Positions 1 to 7,814 of a stretch of DNA of 64,000 nucleotides are shown in pieces. The DNA comes from an uncultured Oleispira sp. (GTDB taxonomy: Bacteria > Pseudomonadota > Gammaproteobacteria > Pseudomonadales > Oceanobacteraceae), in the NCBI GenBank assembly GCA_913061415.1, contig CAJXUD010000001.1, positions 434,001-498,000 on the forward strand, in the 5' to 3' direction. Both the position numbers and the translations under genes were made by a program. Within the stretch, counting starts at the first letter, position 1. Every line of letters starts with the position of its first letter. Below the pieces are notes generated by a model. That model did no database searches, had not been told where the DNA came from, and saw only the letters and a program-made list of their open reading frames with translations.

Positions 1-614
1 AGCAGCAGCGTATCGCAGAAAAAGCTTCTTTCAGTACTAATCATACGCAAGGTCCTGATCGCCAAGAGCGATTTCAGGCTCGCCGTGAAGAGGCAGGGCC
101 AATTACTCAACAGTGGCAGCCCAGTTTGGATGCGCAGCAGATACTGCAGCGGGCAGGTATTAAGCCGCAGTTTATTCAAGACTCTATTCCCGAGTTTGTC
201 TTATACTGGCAAGAGCGTGGGGATGCGCATAAAACCTGGAATACCAAGTTTATTCAGCACGTGCGACAGCAGTGGGCGCGTTATTCCTCTTCGCTAGAGC
301 ACTCGTCGATGCCAACCCGCATCAGTGCAGATTGGCAGCCAGATAACGACTGTTATGATATTCTGGCAATGGCACACATCGATGTGAATTATGCGAAAAG
401 CTTGATCGGTGAATTTGTTTTATATTGGCGTGATTCCAATCAGTTGCAAACCAGTTGGAATAGTAAATTTTTACAGTATGCTAAGCAGCAATGGGCAAGG
501 CAGTTAAACCAAGGCTCTCAAACAGGTGGCAACTATGCAAAATCAGGAACTGCTCAATCAAGTAACTCAACAGCTTCAGCGAGTCTCGACCAGCTCCTCG
601 ATAACGACTGGTGA
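1..614 (+). CDS. DnaT-domain protein with two tandem domains, 5' partial
   Basis: The reading frame is open from base 3 without a start, so the gene begins before the window. It carries two copies of the DnaT-type DNA-binding/primosome domain, each opening with a WQP motif (codons at 114 and 333) and containing EFVLYW followed by TWN/SWN-x-KF and QQWAR. E. coli DnaT, a primosome protein that helps deliver DnaB after PriA binding, has one such domain at its C-terminus. The protein ends in a Ser/Gln-rich tail finishing DNDW. It overlaps the following P-like loader gene by about 80 bases, which suggests translational coupling. A role in helicase loading is inferred from the domain and the neighbour. 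A TTG at 126 is open but lies inside the first domain and is unlikely to be the start. Confidence 0.8.
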   Translation, partial: QQRIAEKASFSTNHTQGPDRQERFQARREEAGPITQQWQPSLDAQQILQRAGIKPQFIQDSIPEFVLYWQERGDAHKTWNTKFIQHVRQQWARYSSSLEHSSMPTRISADWQPDNDCYDILAMAHIDVNYAKSLIGEFVLYWRDSNQLQTSWNSKFLQYAKQQWARQLNQGSQTGGNYAKSGTAQSSNSTASASLDQLLDNDW

Positions 615-1206
615 TCAAGAGTCGCCGACTCGTAAGTTAGATGACCATCAACGAGATGCCATTAATCAGGTATTTGCCTTACTGCGTTTTAATTATCACA
701 ATCAATTTCTAAAAGCCTTTCCCGATTTAGAAACGGTCAAGCTCGCAAAACAATTGTGGGCACGCTTATTGGTTGATTACCCCGCCGAGACGATCATGTT
801 TGCCGCTGAGCAAGTCGTTAAGCAGCAAAAATTCTTACCCAATGTGCACGACATGATTGAGTCGTGCCAGTCTTCAGCGCATAAATTATTGGGCATGCCC
901 GATGCTCATTCTGCTTATATTGAAGCCTGTCGTGCACCGTCACCGAAAAAAGAATATAAATGGTCTCACCCGGCTGTTTATTATGCCGGTCGTGCTAGTG
1001 ACTGGTTCTTTTTAGCGAACTCAGTGGAAGCAAAAGCGTTTCCAGTATTTGAACGTAATTATGTCATGCTAATGGAGAGAGTCGCTGCCGGAGAAAGCAT
1101 CGAAATCGAATTACCAAAAGCCTTGCCCGAGCATGTCGAAATACCGATCGAGCGCAAAGACCTACAGAAAAAAATGAAGCAGCTGTTGAAGGACTCAGGA
1201 CTCTAA
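535..1206 (+). CDS. Replication protein P-like (lambda P family) helicase loader
   Basis: This 223-residue protein resembles the phage lambda P family, which binds DnaB and loads it at origins. Seen in it are a Gln/Ser-rich N-terminus, then the core with FALLRFNYHNQF, AKQLWARLLVDYP and the LPNVHDM segment, and a Lys-rich C-terminus. The ATG at 535 is chosen because AGGTGG (524-529) sits five bases upstream; a GTG at 526 is also in frame. It overlaps the end of the DnaT-domain gene in another frame. No phage structural or lysis genes lie nearby, so it looks like a resident chromosomal gene. The dnaB helicase gene lies only 1.7 kb away. Family assignment rests on recognised motifs, not a search. 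Confidence 0.72.
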   Translation: MQNQELLNQVTQQLQRVSTSSSITTGDQESPTRKLDDHQRDAINQVFALLRFNYHNQFLKAFPDLETVKLAKQLWARLLVDYPAETIMFAAEQVVKQQKFLPNVHDMIESCQSSAHKLLGMPDAHSAYIEACRAPSPKKEYKWSHPAVYYAGRASDWFFLANSVEAKAFPVFERNYVMLMERVAAGESIEIELPKALPEHVEIPIERKDLQKKMKQLLKDSGL

Positions 1207-1399
1207 TACTCTCTATTCAAGGCAGTGTCATAGCGCAATGTATTATTCGATATAACTGATATTCTTAATGCGGTATTGGGCTCTAATGTGCGCGCACTAT
1301 TAATTAGTTGGTTTTTTGAATAAAGCTAACCGGCTCTCCTATTTGAATATAACTCACTAACAATGCGCCATTGAATCATCGTTAATACGAGTATTAAGC

Positions 1400-2740
1400 A
1401 TGAAAAAAAGATTTGCTAATCCGTTAAAAAATATCTCTGAACAGTTTGAGAAAATGATTAATGGTCGGCTTTGGCTGAAGGTGATGTTGGCCTTAGTTCT
1501 TGGGGTATTGGCTGGAATTTTATTAGGGCCAGACTTGGGCTTAGTCTCAGCGGCTGCGGTAAAAACAATTACGTCTTGGTTGGCATTGCCCGGACAAATA
1601 TTTTTAGCGGCCATTCAAATGATCGTGGTGCCCTTGGTTGTCGCATCGATCGTGCTAGGGTTAGCCGCTAATAATAACCCCGCTGCAATGAAAAAAAATG
1701 GCCTTATCGCGATTACATTTATTCTCCTATCGACGGCCATTGCCGCTGCCATTGGAATCTTCTTGGCGTTAAATATTCAGCCAGGTCACTTTGTCGATGC
1801 ATCTTCTTTGGTCGAGTCCGGTATTGCGGAAGGTGCAAATATTGTTGCTAAAGGTTTCCCTGCTGCTTCAGAGTTGCCTAGTAAGGTCTCAGGATTAATT
1901 CCTAAAAATCCTTTAGCGTCGATGGCTACCGGAGAAATGCTGCAGGTTATTTTATTTTCGGCAGTACTGGGTGCAGCCTTAATATCGATACCTGCTCAGC
2001 AATCAAAACCTTTATTTGATCTTTTTAGTGCCTTGCAAGAAGTAAGCTTACGTATCGTATCTTGGGCAATGTTGCTAGCGCCTTTGGCTGTATTTGGTTT
2101 AATAGCACAGCTAGTAGCGAATCTTGGAATTGAAGTTTTAGCAGGCATAGCGATTTATGTATTTACGGTCATATTAGGATTGTTGATTGTCGCATGTATG
2201 TATTTTGCTGTTGCCAAGGTAACGTCTGGGCAACCTTTGAAAGTTTTTTTCATTAACGTAAGAGAGCTGCTGCTATTGGCATTTTCTACTAGTAGCTCTG
2301 CTGCGGTAATGCCAATATCGCTTAATGTCGTAGAAGAAAAATTAAAAGTAAAACCAGAGATATCCCGCTTTTTAATTCCACTTGGCGCGACCATTAATAT
2401 GACAGGTACCGCAATGTACCAAGGTGTCGCGACTGTTTTTCTTGCGCAAATCTTTAACGTAGACCTTAGTTTATTTAACTATGTATTTATCGTAACCATG
2501 GCCGTCGCGGCCTCGATTGGTTCGCCGGCAACGCCAGGTGCGGGAATTATTATTTTAAGTATGGTTTTAGAAGGCGTTGGTATACCGGCTGCAGGCATCG
2601 CGATTATTCTAGGGGTCGATAGAATATTAGATATGTGTAGAACGTCGGTGAATGTATTGGGTGATGTGGCTGCATGCACAACAGTGCAATATTTCTCTCC
2701 GCAAGAAGTTGCGGTAGAAAAATATATTGAACAATCTTAA
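1400..2740 (+). CDS. Dicarboxylate/amino acid:cation symporter (DAACS/SDF family)
   Basis: This 446-residue inner-membrane transporter has the glutamate-transporter-homologue fold. Visible family marks are PLVVASIVLGL near the N-terminus, the serine-rich re-entrant loop STSSSAAVMP (HP1), a TM7 motif NMTGTA, the HP2 loop GSPATPGAG, and TM8 with DMCRTSVNVLGD. The TM8 arginine that binds the substrate side-chain carboxylate in acidic amino acid transporters is retained, as is the final Asp of the sodium site. The usual NMDGT motif here reads NMTGT, replacing a sodium-coordinating Asp by Thr. Substrate is probably an acidic amino acid or C4-dicarboxylate; which one cannot be told. The ribosome binding site is weak. 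It stands alone, convergent with dnaB. Confidence 0.9.
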   Translation: MKKRFANPLKNISEQFEKMINGRLWLKVMLALVLGVLAGILLGPDLGLVSAAAVKTITSWLALPGQIFLAAIQMIVVPLVVASIVLGLAANNNPAAMKKNGLIAITFILLSTAIAAAIGIFLALNIQPGHFVDASSLVESGIAEGANIVAKGFPAASELPSKVSGLIPKNPLASMATGEMLQVILFSAVLGAALISIPAQQSKPLFDLFSALQEVSLRIVSWAMLLAPLAVFGLIAQLVANLGIEVLAGIAIYVFTVILGLLIVACMYFAVAKVTSGQPLKVFFINVRELLLLAFSTSSSAAVMPISLNVVEEKLKVKPEISRFLIPLGATINMTGTAMYQGVATVFLAQIFNVDLSLFNYVFIVTMAVAASIGSPATPGAGIIILSMVLEGVGIPAAGIAIILGVDRILDMCRTSVNVLGDVAACTTVQYFSPQEVAVEKYIEQS

Positions 2741-2774
2741 GGTAGAGCGAAAGACAAAGGTAGAGCGAAAGATA
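2739..2774 (+). repeat. 18-bp tandem duplication over a stop codon
   Basis: Two adjacent copies, AAGGTAGAGCGAAAGACA and the same with one change (C to T), begin at the last two bases of the symporter stop codon. See the finding on recurrent short tandem duplications. Confidence 0.9.
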
Positions 2775-2887
2775 AAAGAAGAGTTATTACTGGAAGACGA
2801 AATGAAGTCTGAAAGCGAAATAGAGATGAAATAAGGCCTTTGGGTAGACCTTAAGCTTTAACTTAATGCGATGAGTAGCCAGCAGGC

Positions 2888-4276
2888 TTACTCGTCATCA
2901 TCCCAGTTGCCTTCATAACCCGCCGCCAAATTTTCGAAACGCGTATATTTTCCCACAAACGCTAAACGGTCAGTACCAATTGGGCCGTTACGGTGTTTAC
3001 CGGTAATGATCTCGGCAATGCCTTTGTCGGGAGTATCTTCATTATAGACTTCATCACGATAAATAAAGGCGATGATATCCGCATCCTGCTCGATTGCACC
3101 TGATTCACGTAGATCTGACATCACTGGGCGTTTATTAGGACGTTGCTCCAAGGAACGGTTTAGCTGAGACAGCGCAATGATCGGGCAGCTGAACTCTTTT
3201 GCGATGGCCTTCATACTACGCGAGATCTCAGAGATCTCTTGCGAGCGGCCTTCTGATGGCCCAGACACCCGCATTAACTGCATATAATCCACCATAACAA
3301 GCGCTAGATCGTTGTCGTTCTCACGATAGACCTTACGGCAGCGTGCGCGCATATCTTGTGGGGTTAAAGCTGGGGTGTCATCAATGTAGAGCGGTAAATC
3401 TTTTAAGATGTTTACTGCAGACGAAAGGCGAGGCCAATCGTCTTCAATTAACTTACCACTACGAATACGAGTTTGGTCGATTTTTCCGATAGACGATAGC
3501 ATACGCATAACGATCGATTCAGACGGCATCTCCATACTGAATACGATGCAAGGGCGTTTAGTCGCGACCAGAGCATTCTCAACCAGGTTCATCGCATACG
3601 TCGTTTTACCCATAGAAGGACGACCGGCAACAACAACCATATCGGCTTTTTGGAAGCCCGAGGTGCGATTATCAATCTCAGTAAAGCCCGAAGTAATACC
3701 ACTTAATCCTTCAGGCTTATTAAATAATTCGTCGAGCTGATCTAGTGTGCTTTTCAGAATTGGGCCTACAACAACAGGGCCACCTTCTTTGCGGTTACCT
3801 TCCGCGATTTGAGCAATTTTTTGTTCGGCATCCGAAAGGATATCGAGAGAGTTCTTACCTTCGGGTTCATACGCCGATTGGGTAATATCACTCGCGGCTT
3901 CAATGAGGCGGCGCTGCTGAGAACGCTCTTTAACAATAACCCCATAAGCACCACTGTTGGCGGTCGACGGCGTCATATCGGCTAATTCGCCTAAATAGGC
4001 GATGCCCCCGACTTCATCTAAAGTGCCCAGCTCCTCAAGTTCTTCCGAGACGGTCACCACATCAATCGGTTGTTCTTGATCAACCAAAGACTTAATCGCC
4101 CGATAAATATTTCGATGCTTGTGGCTGTAAAAATCGGTGTCTTCTAATACTTCTGAAACTGATTCCCAAGCACGGTTATCCAGTAGTAAACCACCCAGTA
4201 CCGATTGTTCAGCATCAATAGAATGAGGAGGTGTACGTAACGATAAAGTTTGTTGGTCAGCAGCTTTGTCAGTCAT
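2888..4276 (-). CDS. dnaB: Replicative DNA helicase DnaB
   Basis: This is the hexameric 5'-3' helicase that unwinds DNA at the replication fork. The 462-residue length is normal and there is no intein. The N-terminal primase-binding domain opens with SIDAEQSVLGGLLLDN. The RecA-type motor carries Walker A GRPSMGKT at about residues 218-225, Walker B VMVDYMQLM, the ALSQLNR segment and the C-terminal DLRESGAIEQDAD motif. It lies downstream of rplI but is separated from it by a strong hairpin with a T-run (4307-4345), so it may also have its own promoter. The tail of the gene converges on the symporter. Two candidate loader proteins are encoded within 2.5 kb. Confidence 0.98.
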   Translation of the reverse strand: MTDKAADQQTLSLRTPPHSIDAEQSVLGGLLLDNRAWESVSEVLEDTDFYSHKHRNIYRAIKSLVDQEQPIDVVTVSEELEELGTLDEVGGIAYLGELADMTPSTANSGAYGVIVKERSQQRRLIEAASDITQSAYEPEGKNSLDILSDAEQKIAQIAEGNRKEGGPVVVGPILKSTLDQLDELFNKPEGLSGITSGFTEIDNRTSGFQKADMVVVAGRPSMGKTTYAMNLVENALVATKRPCIVFSMEMPSESIVMRMLSSIGKIDQTRIRSGKLIEDDWPRLSSAVNILKDLPLYIDDTPALTPQDMRARCRKVYRENDNDLALVMVDYMQLMRVSGPSEGRSQEISEISRSMKAIAKEFSCPIIALSQLNRSLEQRPNKRPVMSDLRESGAIEQDADIIAFIYRDEVYNEDTPDKGIAEIITGKHRNGPIGTDRLAFVGKYTRFENLAAGYEGNWDDDE

Positions 4277-4306
4277 TATTAATCAGTCAGTAGCCAAGAA
4301 TTTGAA

Positions 4307-4345
4307 TCAAAAAAAATGCACTACTAGCATAAGCTAATAGTGCAT
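4307..4345 (-). terminator. Intrinsic terminator between rplI and dnaB
   Basis: ATGCACTA (4316-4323) pairs with TAGTGCAT (4338-4345), with an inner CTAGC/GCTA pairing. On the minus strand the hairpin is followed by a run of eight T. It should end or attenuate the rpsF-rplI transcript before dnaB. Confidence 0.8.
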
Positions 4346-4377
4346 CTTTATAAAACTAAAGTTTATGCAAAAAGAGA

Positions 4378-4827
4378 TTAGTCTTCAGCAACAACCAATA
4401 GCTTCAATGTTGCAGAAACTTCTGCGTGTAACTGTACAGTGATGTCGAACTCACCAACGTTACGGATCGGACCAGTCGGCAAGCGAACTTCAGCTTTAAC
4501 CAACTCAACACCAGCTTCAGTAGCAAGCTCAGCGATATCGCGGTTGCCCAAAGAACCGAACAACTTACCTTCGTCGCCAGCTTTAACAGCAACAGTAAGT
4601 TCGATTTCTTCGATCTTAGTCTTGCGCGCTTGAGCGGCTTCTAATTTAGCAACAGCGGCTTTCTCAAGCTCTGCACGACGAGTTTCGAAGTGTTCAGTGT
4701 TTGCTTTAGTTGCAGAAACTGCTTTGCCTTGTGGCAAAAGGAAGTTACGTGCGAAACCTGGCTTAACAGTAACTGTATCGCCTAGGCCGCCTAATTTAGC
4801 AACTTTTTCTAATAGAATAACTTTCAT
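4378..4827 (-). CDS. rplI: 50S ribosomal protein bL9
   Basis: Large-subunit protein L9, with the canonical N-terminus [19 protein letters not shown] and the [17 protein letters not shown]-binding segment, then the long helix and C-terminal domain. The ATG at 4827 gives 149 residues, the E. coli length. An upstream in-frame extension exists but would add 16 unrelated residues. AAGGA lies about eight bases upstream of the ATG. Last gene of the rpsF-rpsR-membrane protein-rplI operon. Confidence 0.98.
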   Translation of the reverse strand: MKVILLEKVAKLGGLGDTVTVKPGFARNFLLPQGKAVSATKANTEHFETRRAELEKAAVAKLEAAQARKTKIEEIELTVAVKAGDEGKLFGSLGNRDIAELATEAGVELVKAEVRLPTGPIRNVGEFDITVQLHAEVSATLKLLVVAED

Positions 4828-4867
4828 AATAAAATCCTTAGCACTACAGAGTCGAGACCTTTCGGGT

Positions 4868-5725
4868 TCAATCAACTGTGTCTTTTAGTCTGCCCCTAAT
4901 ATCAATAAGACTATCGATCAGAGAGACAAAAATTAGTAATGTAAATAGGTAGGGGCCGAATAGAAAGACGCTTATATAAAACGCAACCAGCCATTGTCCA
5001 CCTAAGTTTTTCATCTCGACAAGCTTGTGCACAAAAGAGGCACCCGCAACGACAAGAGGAATGATTAATATCGGTAATATACCGCTAATTAACGGAGGAA
5101 GGTTCGAGCCAAAAACCAACAATAAAACAACACTTACGGCATAGCCAACAGGTAATCTTAAAGAGTGGAATTCTTCACTATAACCACCAGGGTTATAAAA
5201 GGCCGCTTGCCACCAGCGCGCTAATAATAAGCACAAAACCATGACCATCGTTTGAACGGCAGCCAATGCCCCAACCATTAAAGGGCCAACTTTAGGTTGA
5301 ATGCTATGCCAAAGCTCAAGGTTATCCTTTAAGGCTTCTGCTAGCATGACTTCACTTTGCTTTTGTACTTCGGCTAATACCTCAGGCATTAACAAAGGTA
5401 AGGCAAAATAAATCAACACACCCATACCACTAGCGCTCAGCAGCGTTAATCTAAGATCAATGCTCGAACGTAAGATAATGGCTAAAGTCGAAGCGCCAAG
5501 GGCTGTGATAAGAGGCGTTGAATCTCCCATAGCCAACCAAGCAAACGCCGGTAAACTACCCCACAAAACCACATTGGCGGCTTCTTTTGCTCCATGACGC
5601 AATATAGAAAGCGCCATAAGAGCAGCGCCTAGCCAGAAGAGTAGAGGAATAAACATCGTCGCGACAATCGCAAGGATTGCGTTAAGTGGTTTATCCATGC
5701 TCCATTTGGCTAGGGCTTTAAACAT
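4868..5725 (-). CDS. DUF2232-like multi-pass membrane protein
   Basis: A 285-residue, very hydrophobic protein with roughly seven to eight predicted membrane segments. Examples are [20 protein letters not shown] near the N-terminus and [17 protein letters not shown] near the C-terminus. It resembles the DUF2232/YybS-type membrane proteins found between rpsR and rplI in Pseudomonas and relatives. Function is unknown. It sits 18 bases after rpsR and 40 bases before rplI and is probably co-transcribed. Enteric bacteria lack this gene in the operon. Confidence 0.75.
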   Translation of the reverse strand: MFKALAKWSMDKPLNAILAIVATMFIPLLFWLGAALMALSILRHGAKEAANVVLWGSLPAFAWLAMGDSTPLITALGASTLAIILRSSIDLRLTLLSASGMGVLIYFALPLLMPEVLAEVQKQSEVMLAEALKDNLELWHSIQPKVGPLMVGALAAVQTMVMVLCLLLARWWQAAFYNPGGYSEEFHSLRLPVGYAVSVVLLLVFGSNLPPLISGILPILIIPLVVAGASFVHKLVEMKNLGGQWLVAFYISVFLFGPYLFTLLIFVSLIDSLIDIRGRLKDTVD

Positions 5726-5743
5726 TATTACTACAACCGTCGC

Positions 5744-5971
5744 TTATTTATGAGCGTCAGTGTATGGCAATAAAGCAATGTAACGAGCGCGTTTAATTGC
5801 AGTAGACAATTGACGCTGATACTTAGCTTGAGTACCGGTAATACGGCTTGGAACGATCTTGCCAGTTTCAGTAACGTAGCCTTTCAACGTATCAAGATCT
5901 TTATAATCGATCTCTACAACGTTTTCAGCAGTGAAACGGCAGAACTTACGACGACGGAAAAAACGTGCCAT
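5744..5971 (-). CDS. rpsR: 30S ribosomal protein bS18
   Basis: Small-subunit protein S18, 75 residues, starting [13 protein letters not shown] and containing the [18 protein letters not shown] and PSRITGT segments typical of the family. The ATG at 5971 is preferred over an upstream extension because it gives the normal N-terminus. S18 forms a heterodimer with S6 on the 30S platform. It begins ten bases after rpsF, with no priB gene between, unlike in E. coli. Confidence 0.98.
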   Translation of the reverse strand: MARFFRRRKFCRFTAENVVEIDYKDLDTLKGYVTETGKIVPSRITGTQAKYQRQLSTAIKRARYIALLPYTDAHK

Positions 5972-5981
5972 GGTAAAACTC

Positions 5982-6416
5982 CTATTCTTCTTCAGCAGCA
6001 GGTGCGTCAGCAACTACTTCTTCAGTTTCAGTGGCGTCAGCAACTTCAGCAACAGGTGCTTCAGGGCGACGGTCATCACGACGACGGTCATCACGGCTTT
6101 CAGCCGCTTTAACTGCAGATACTTCAGTAACAGCTTCGTCACGACGAATAACCATGTTACGAAGAACAGCATCGTTATAACGGAAAGAAGTCGTTAGCTC
6201 GTCAAGAACGGCTTGAGAACATTCGATGTTCATCAAAACGTAGTGAGCTTTATGGATGTTGTTGATTGGGTATGCCAAGTGACGACGGCCCCAGTCTTCC
6301 AAACGGTGGATTGTGCCTTCAGACTCTTCGATAGACGCAGTATAACGCTCTACCATAGCTGAAACTTGTTCGCTTTGATCAGGGTGTACCAAAAACACTA
6401 CTTCATAATGACGCAT
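5982..6416 (-). CDS. rpsF: 30S ribosomal protein bS6
   Basis: Small-subunit protein S6, starting [18 protein letters not shown], with the [14 protein letters not shown] core. The 144-residue form has an Ala/Glu-rich tail ending EEE. In E. coli, RimK adds further glutamates to the S6 C-terminus, and this tail would suit that. It is the first gene of the operon, with an AAGGAG ribosome binding site that can be sequestered by upstream leader sequence (see 6424-6481). Confidence 0.98.
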   Translation of the reverse strand: MRHYEVVFLVHPDQSEQVSAMVERYTASIEESEGTIHRLEDWGRRHLAYPINNIHKAHYVLMNIECSQAVLDELTTSFRYNDAVLRNMVIRRDEAVTEVSAVKAAESRDDRRRDDRRPEAPVAEVADATETEEVVADAPAAEEE

Positions 6417-6423
6417 GTTTAGG

Positions 6424-6481
6424 CTCCTTATGGTTTGTTTAGCCTTCCAACTACTTTAATAAGTGCTAGTAAGGCAAGGAG
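6424..6481 (-). promoter_or_regulatory. rpsF leader: nested helix sequestering the ribosome binding site
   Basis: In the mRNA sense (minus strand), CTCCTTGCCTT (6481-6471) can pair first with AAGGC (6446-6442) and then, across a 12-base bulge, with AAGGAG (6429-6424), which is the rpsF Shine-Dalgarno. This resembles the bulged stem bound by the S6:S18 complex in autoregulated rpsF leaders of other bacteria. The CCG trinucleotide reported in that bulge is not obvious here, so it is either a variant or a separate structure. The pairing is seen directly; the regulation is inferred. Confidence 0.55.
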
Positions 6482-6694
6482 TCTTCCGCTGATGACTGAT
6501 AAATACTGGCTTAGAGCCAAATTTAGCTGTCTCAGACAGAAAAATGAGCGCGGATTTTATCAGGCTGTTGGATAATATTCAATCAAATAAGCATTTCGTG
6601 TGAGCATTGGGTAAATATAAGCGGTTGGGTTTGCCATTAATGTCAGCTAGATTAGACTAACAACAAAGCAAAATAAAATTATAGAGAATTAAGC

Positions 6695-7714
6695 ATGTTG
6701 AAAAAACATCTCACATCACGTCTTTTACCGGCATTACTGATTACCGGAACCGCTTCAGGGTTGATTGCTTGTAGTGGCAATGACACCAGTTCAACATCGT
6801 TAGGCTCATTAGTTGCGATAGAATTTGAAGCAGTAGATAAGGTCATTGTCGAAGATCCTTGGAGCACGACTAATTATAAAGCAATCGCCTTATTAGGGTA
6901 TTCGTCTCTTGTGGATAACTTAGATGTTCGTAGTGCTTTTTTAGGGCTTGAAGAGGATTTGGGTAAGTTCCTGAATATCTTTTCGGCGAATGGTACTTTC
7001 CCCTGTGATATCGGCTCTATTAGTCTTTCTCAAGATGACTATCGTCGAGCTATTTTTAACGCCTGCCAATTAGGTACAACACTTTATGACGGCGAGCTTT
7101 GGACAAGTGTTACAGAGCATTGCGATGAGCAGCCAAACGAAGTCACTAAAACGTTCACCTTGGGCTATAAGGATTATAGACACCGCCAAAAGTTAAATAA
7201 TAGTACAAGCTACTCACAGGCCTATGCCAATGGAGAGTATGTATTTACTTCTTTGCATGAACTGGACTCCGACAAAATTTCAGACAGCAATGCTTGTCCG
7301 CGAGCTAGCGAACTGAGCTCTAAGGTTGTTTTTAATCCACAAGCGTTTACTCAAGTCGAAGAAGACGAATCTGAAACCGTCATTACTAATGCTAGCTATG
7401 AATTCCAGCCAGATTTAGGTTATGTTGAATACGAAAGTTTAGAGTTGATGGAAGATGTTCCGAATTCGTCTGAATTTGATATCAATGGTTCAATTAATAT
7501 GAATTCCTTGGGTCGAGATGTTGCGATTACCGGCACTGACTTTAAGTACAATAAGGAAGGAATTACAACGACAGGCACTTTAAAGCTAACCAAGGGTAAT
7601 AGTGAGATTACTTTAATGTTCTCAGCTCAGTCGGTTGAAATTAGCTTTGATGAAAACACAACGATCCCTGGTCCAGCGGATGCTAGCGAGACGATTGCAC
7701 AAGAAGACTTCTAG
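6695..7714 (+). CDS. Hypothetical lipoprotein
   Basis: A 339-residue exported protein I do not recognise. The N-terminus is a clear lipoprotein signal: Lys-rich start, hydrophobic LLPALLITGTASGL and lipobox LIAC, with acylation predicted at Cys26. The mature part is acidic and Ser/Thr-rich, without transmembrane segments or known catalytic motifs. It contains several Cys residues (PCDIGS, NACQLG, EHCDEQ, NACPRA) that could form disulfides in the periplasm. It is a single gene flanked by the rpsF leader and an intrinsic terminator at 7750. The residue after the acylated Cys is Ser followed by Gly, so outer-membrane sorting is likely. Confidence 0.75.
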   Translation: MLKKHLTSRLLPALLITGTASGLIACSGNDTSSTSLGSLVAIEFEAVDKVIVEDPWSTTNYKAIALLGYSSLVDNLDVRSAFLGLEEDLGKFLNIFSANGTFPCDIGSISLSQDDYRRAIFNACQLGTTLYDGELWTSVTEHCDEQPNEVTKTFTLGYKDYRHRQKLNNSTSYSQAYANGEYVFTSLHELDSDKISDSNACPRASELSSKVVFNPQAFTQVEEDESETVITNASYEFQPDLGYVEYESLELMEDVPNSSEFDINGSINMNSLGRDVAITGTDFKYNKEGITTTGTLKLTKGNSEITLMFSAQSVEISFDENTTIPGPADASETIAQEDF

Positions 7715-7749
7715 GTTTTTGGAATCGTAGATTTATTAAAATAGATTGA

Positions 7750-7785
7750 AGCCGTTATCCTCTTAAGAAGATAACGGCTTTTTTT
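7750..7785 (+). terminator. Intrinsic terminator of the lipoprotein gene
   Basis: AGCCGTTATC (7750-7759) pairs with GATAACGGCT (7770-7779), followed by six T. It lies 36 bases after the lipoprotein stop codon. Confidence 0.9.
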
Positions 7786-7814
7786 ATTGATAAGGATTTT
7801 AGAAAAACACCCGT

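Noticed and set aside
535-1206. Prophage marker
   Set aside because: The lambda-P-like gene could signal a prophage, but no integrase, capsid, lysis or repressor genes are visible next to it and the neighbours are housekeeping genes. The region before base 1 is unseen.
2830-2905. Terminator after dnaB
   Set aside because: GAGTAGCC and GGCTTACTC around the dnaB stop can pair, but the minus-strand downstream sequence has no T-run.
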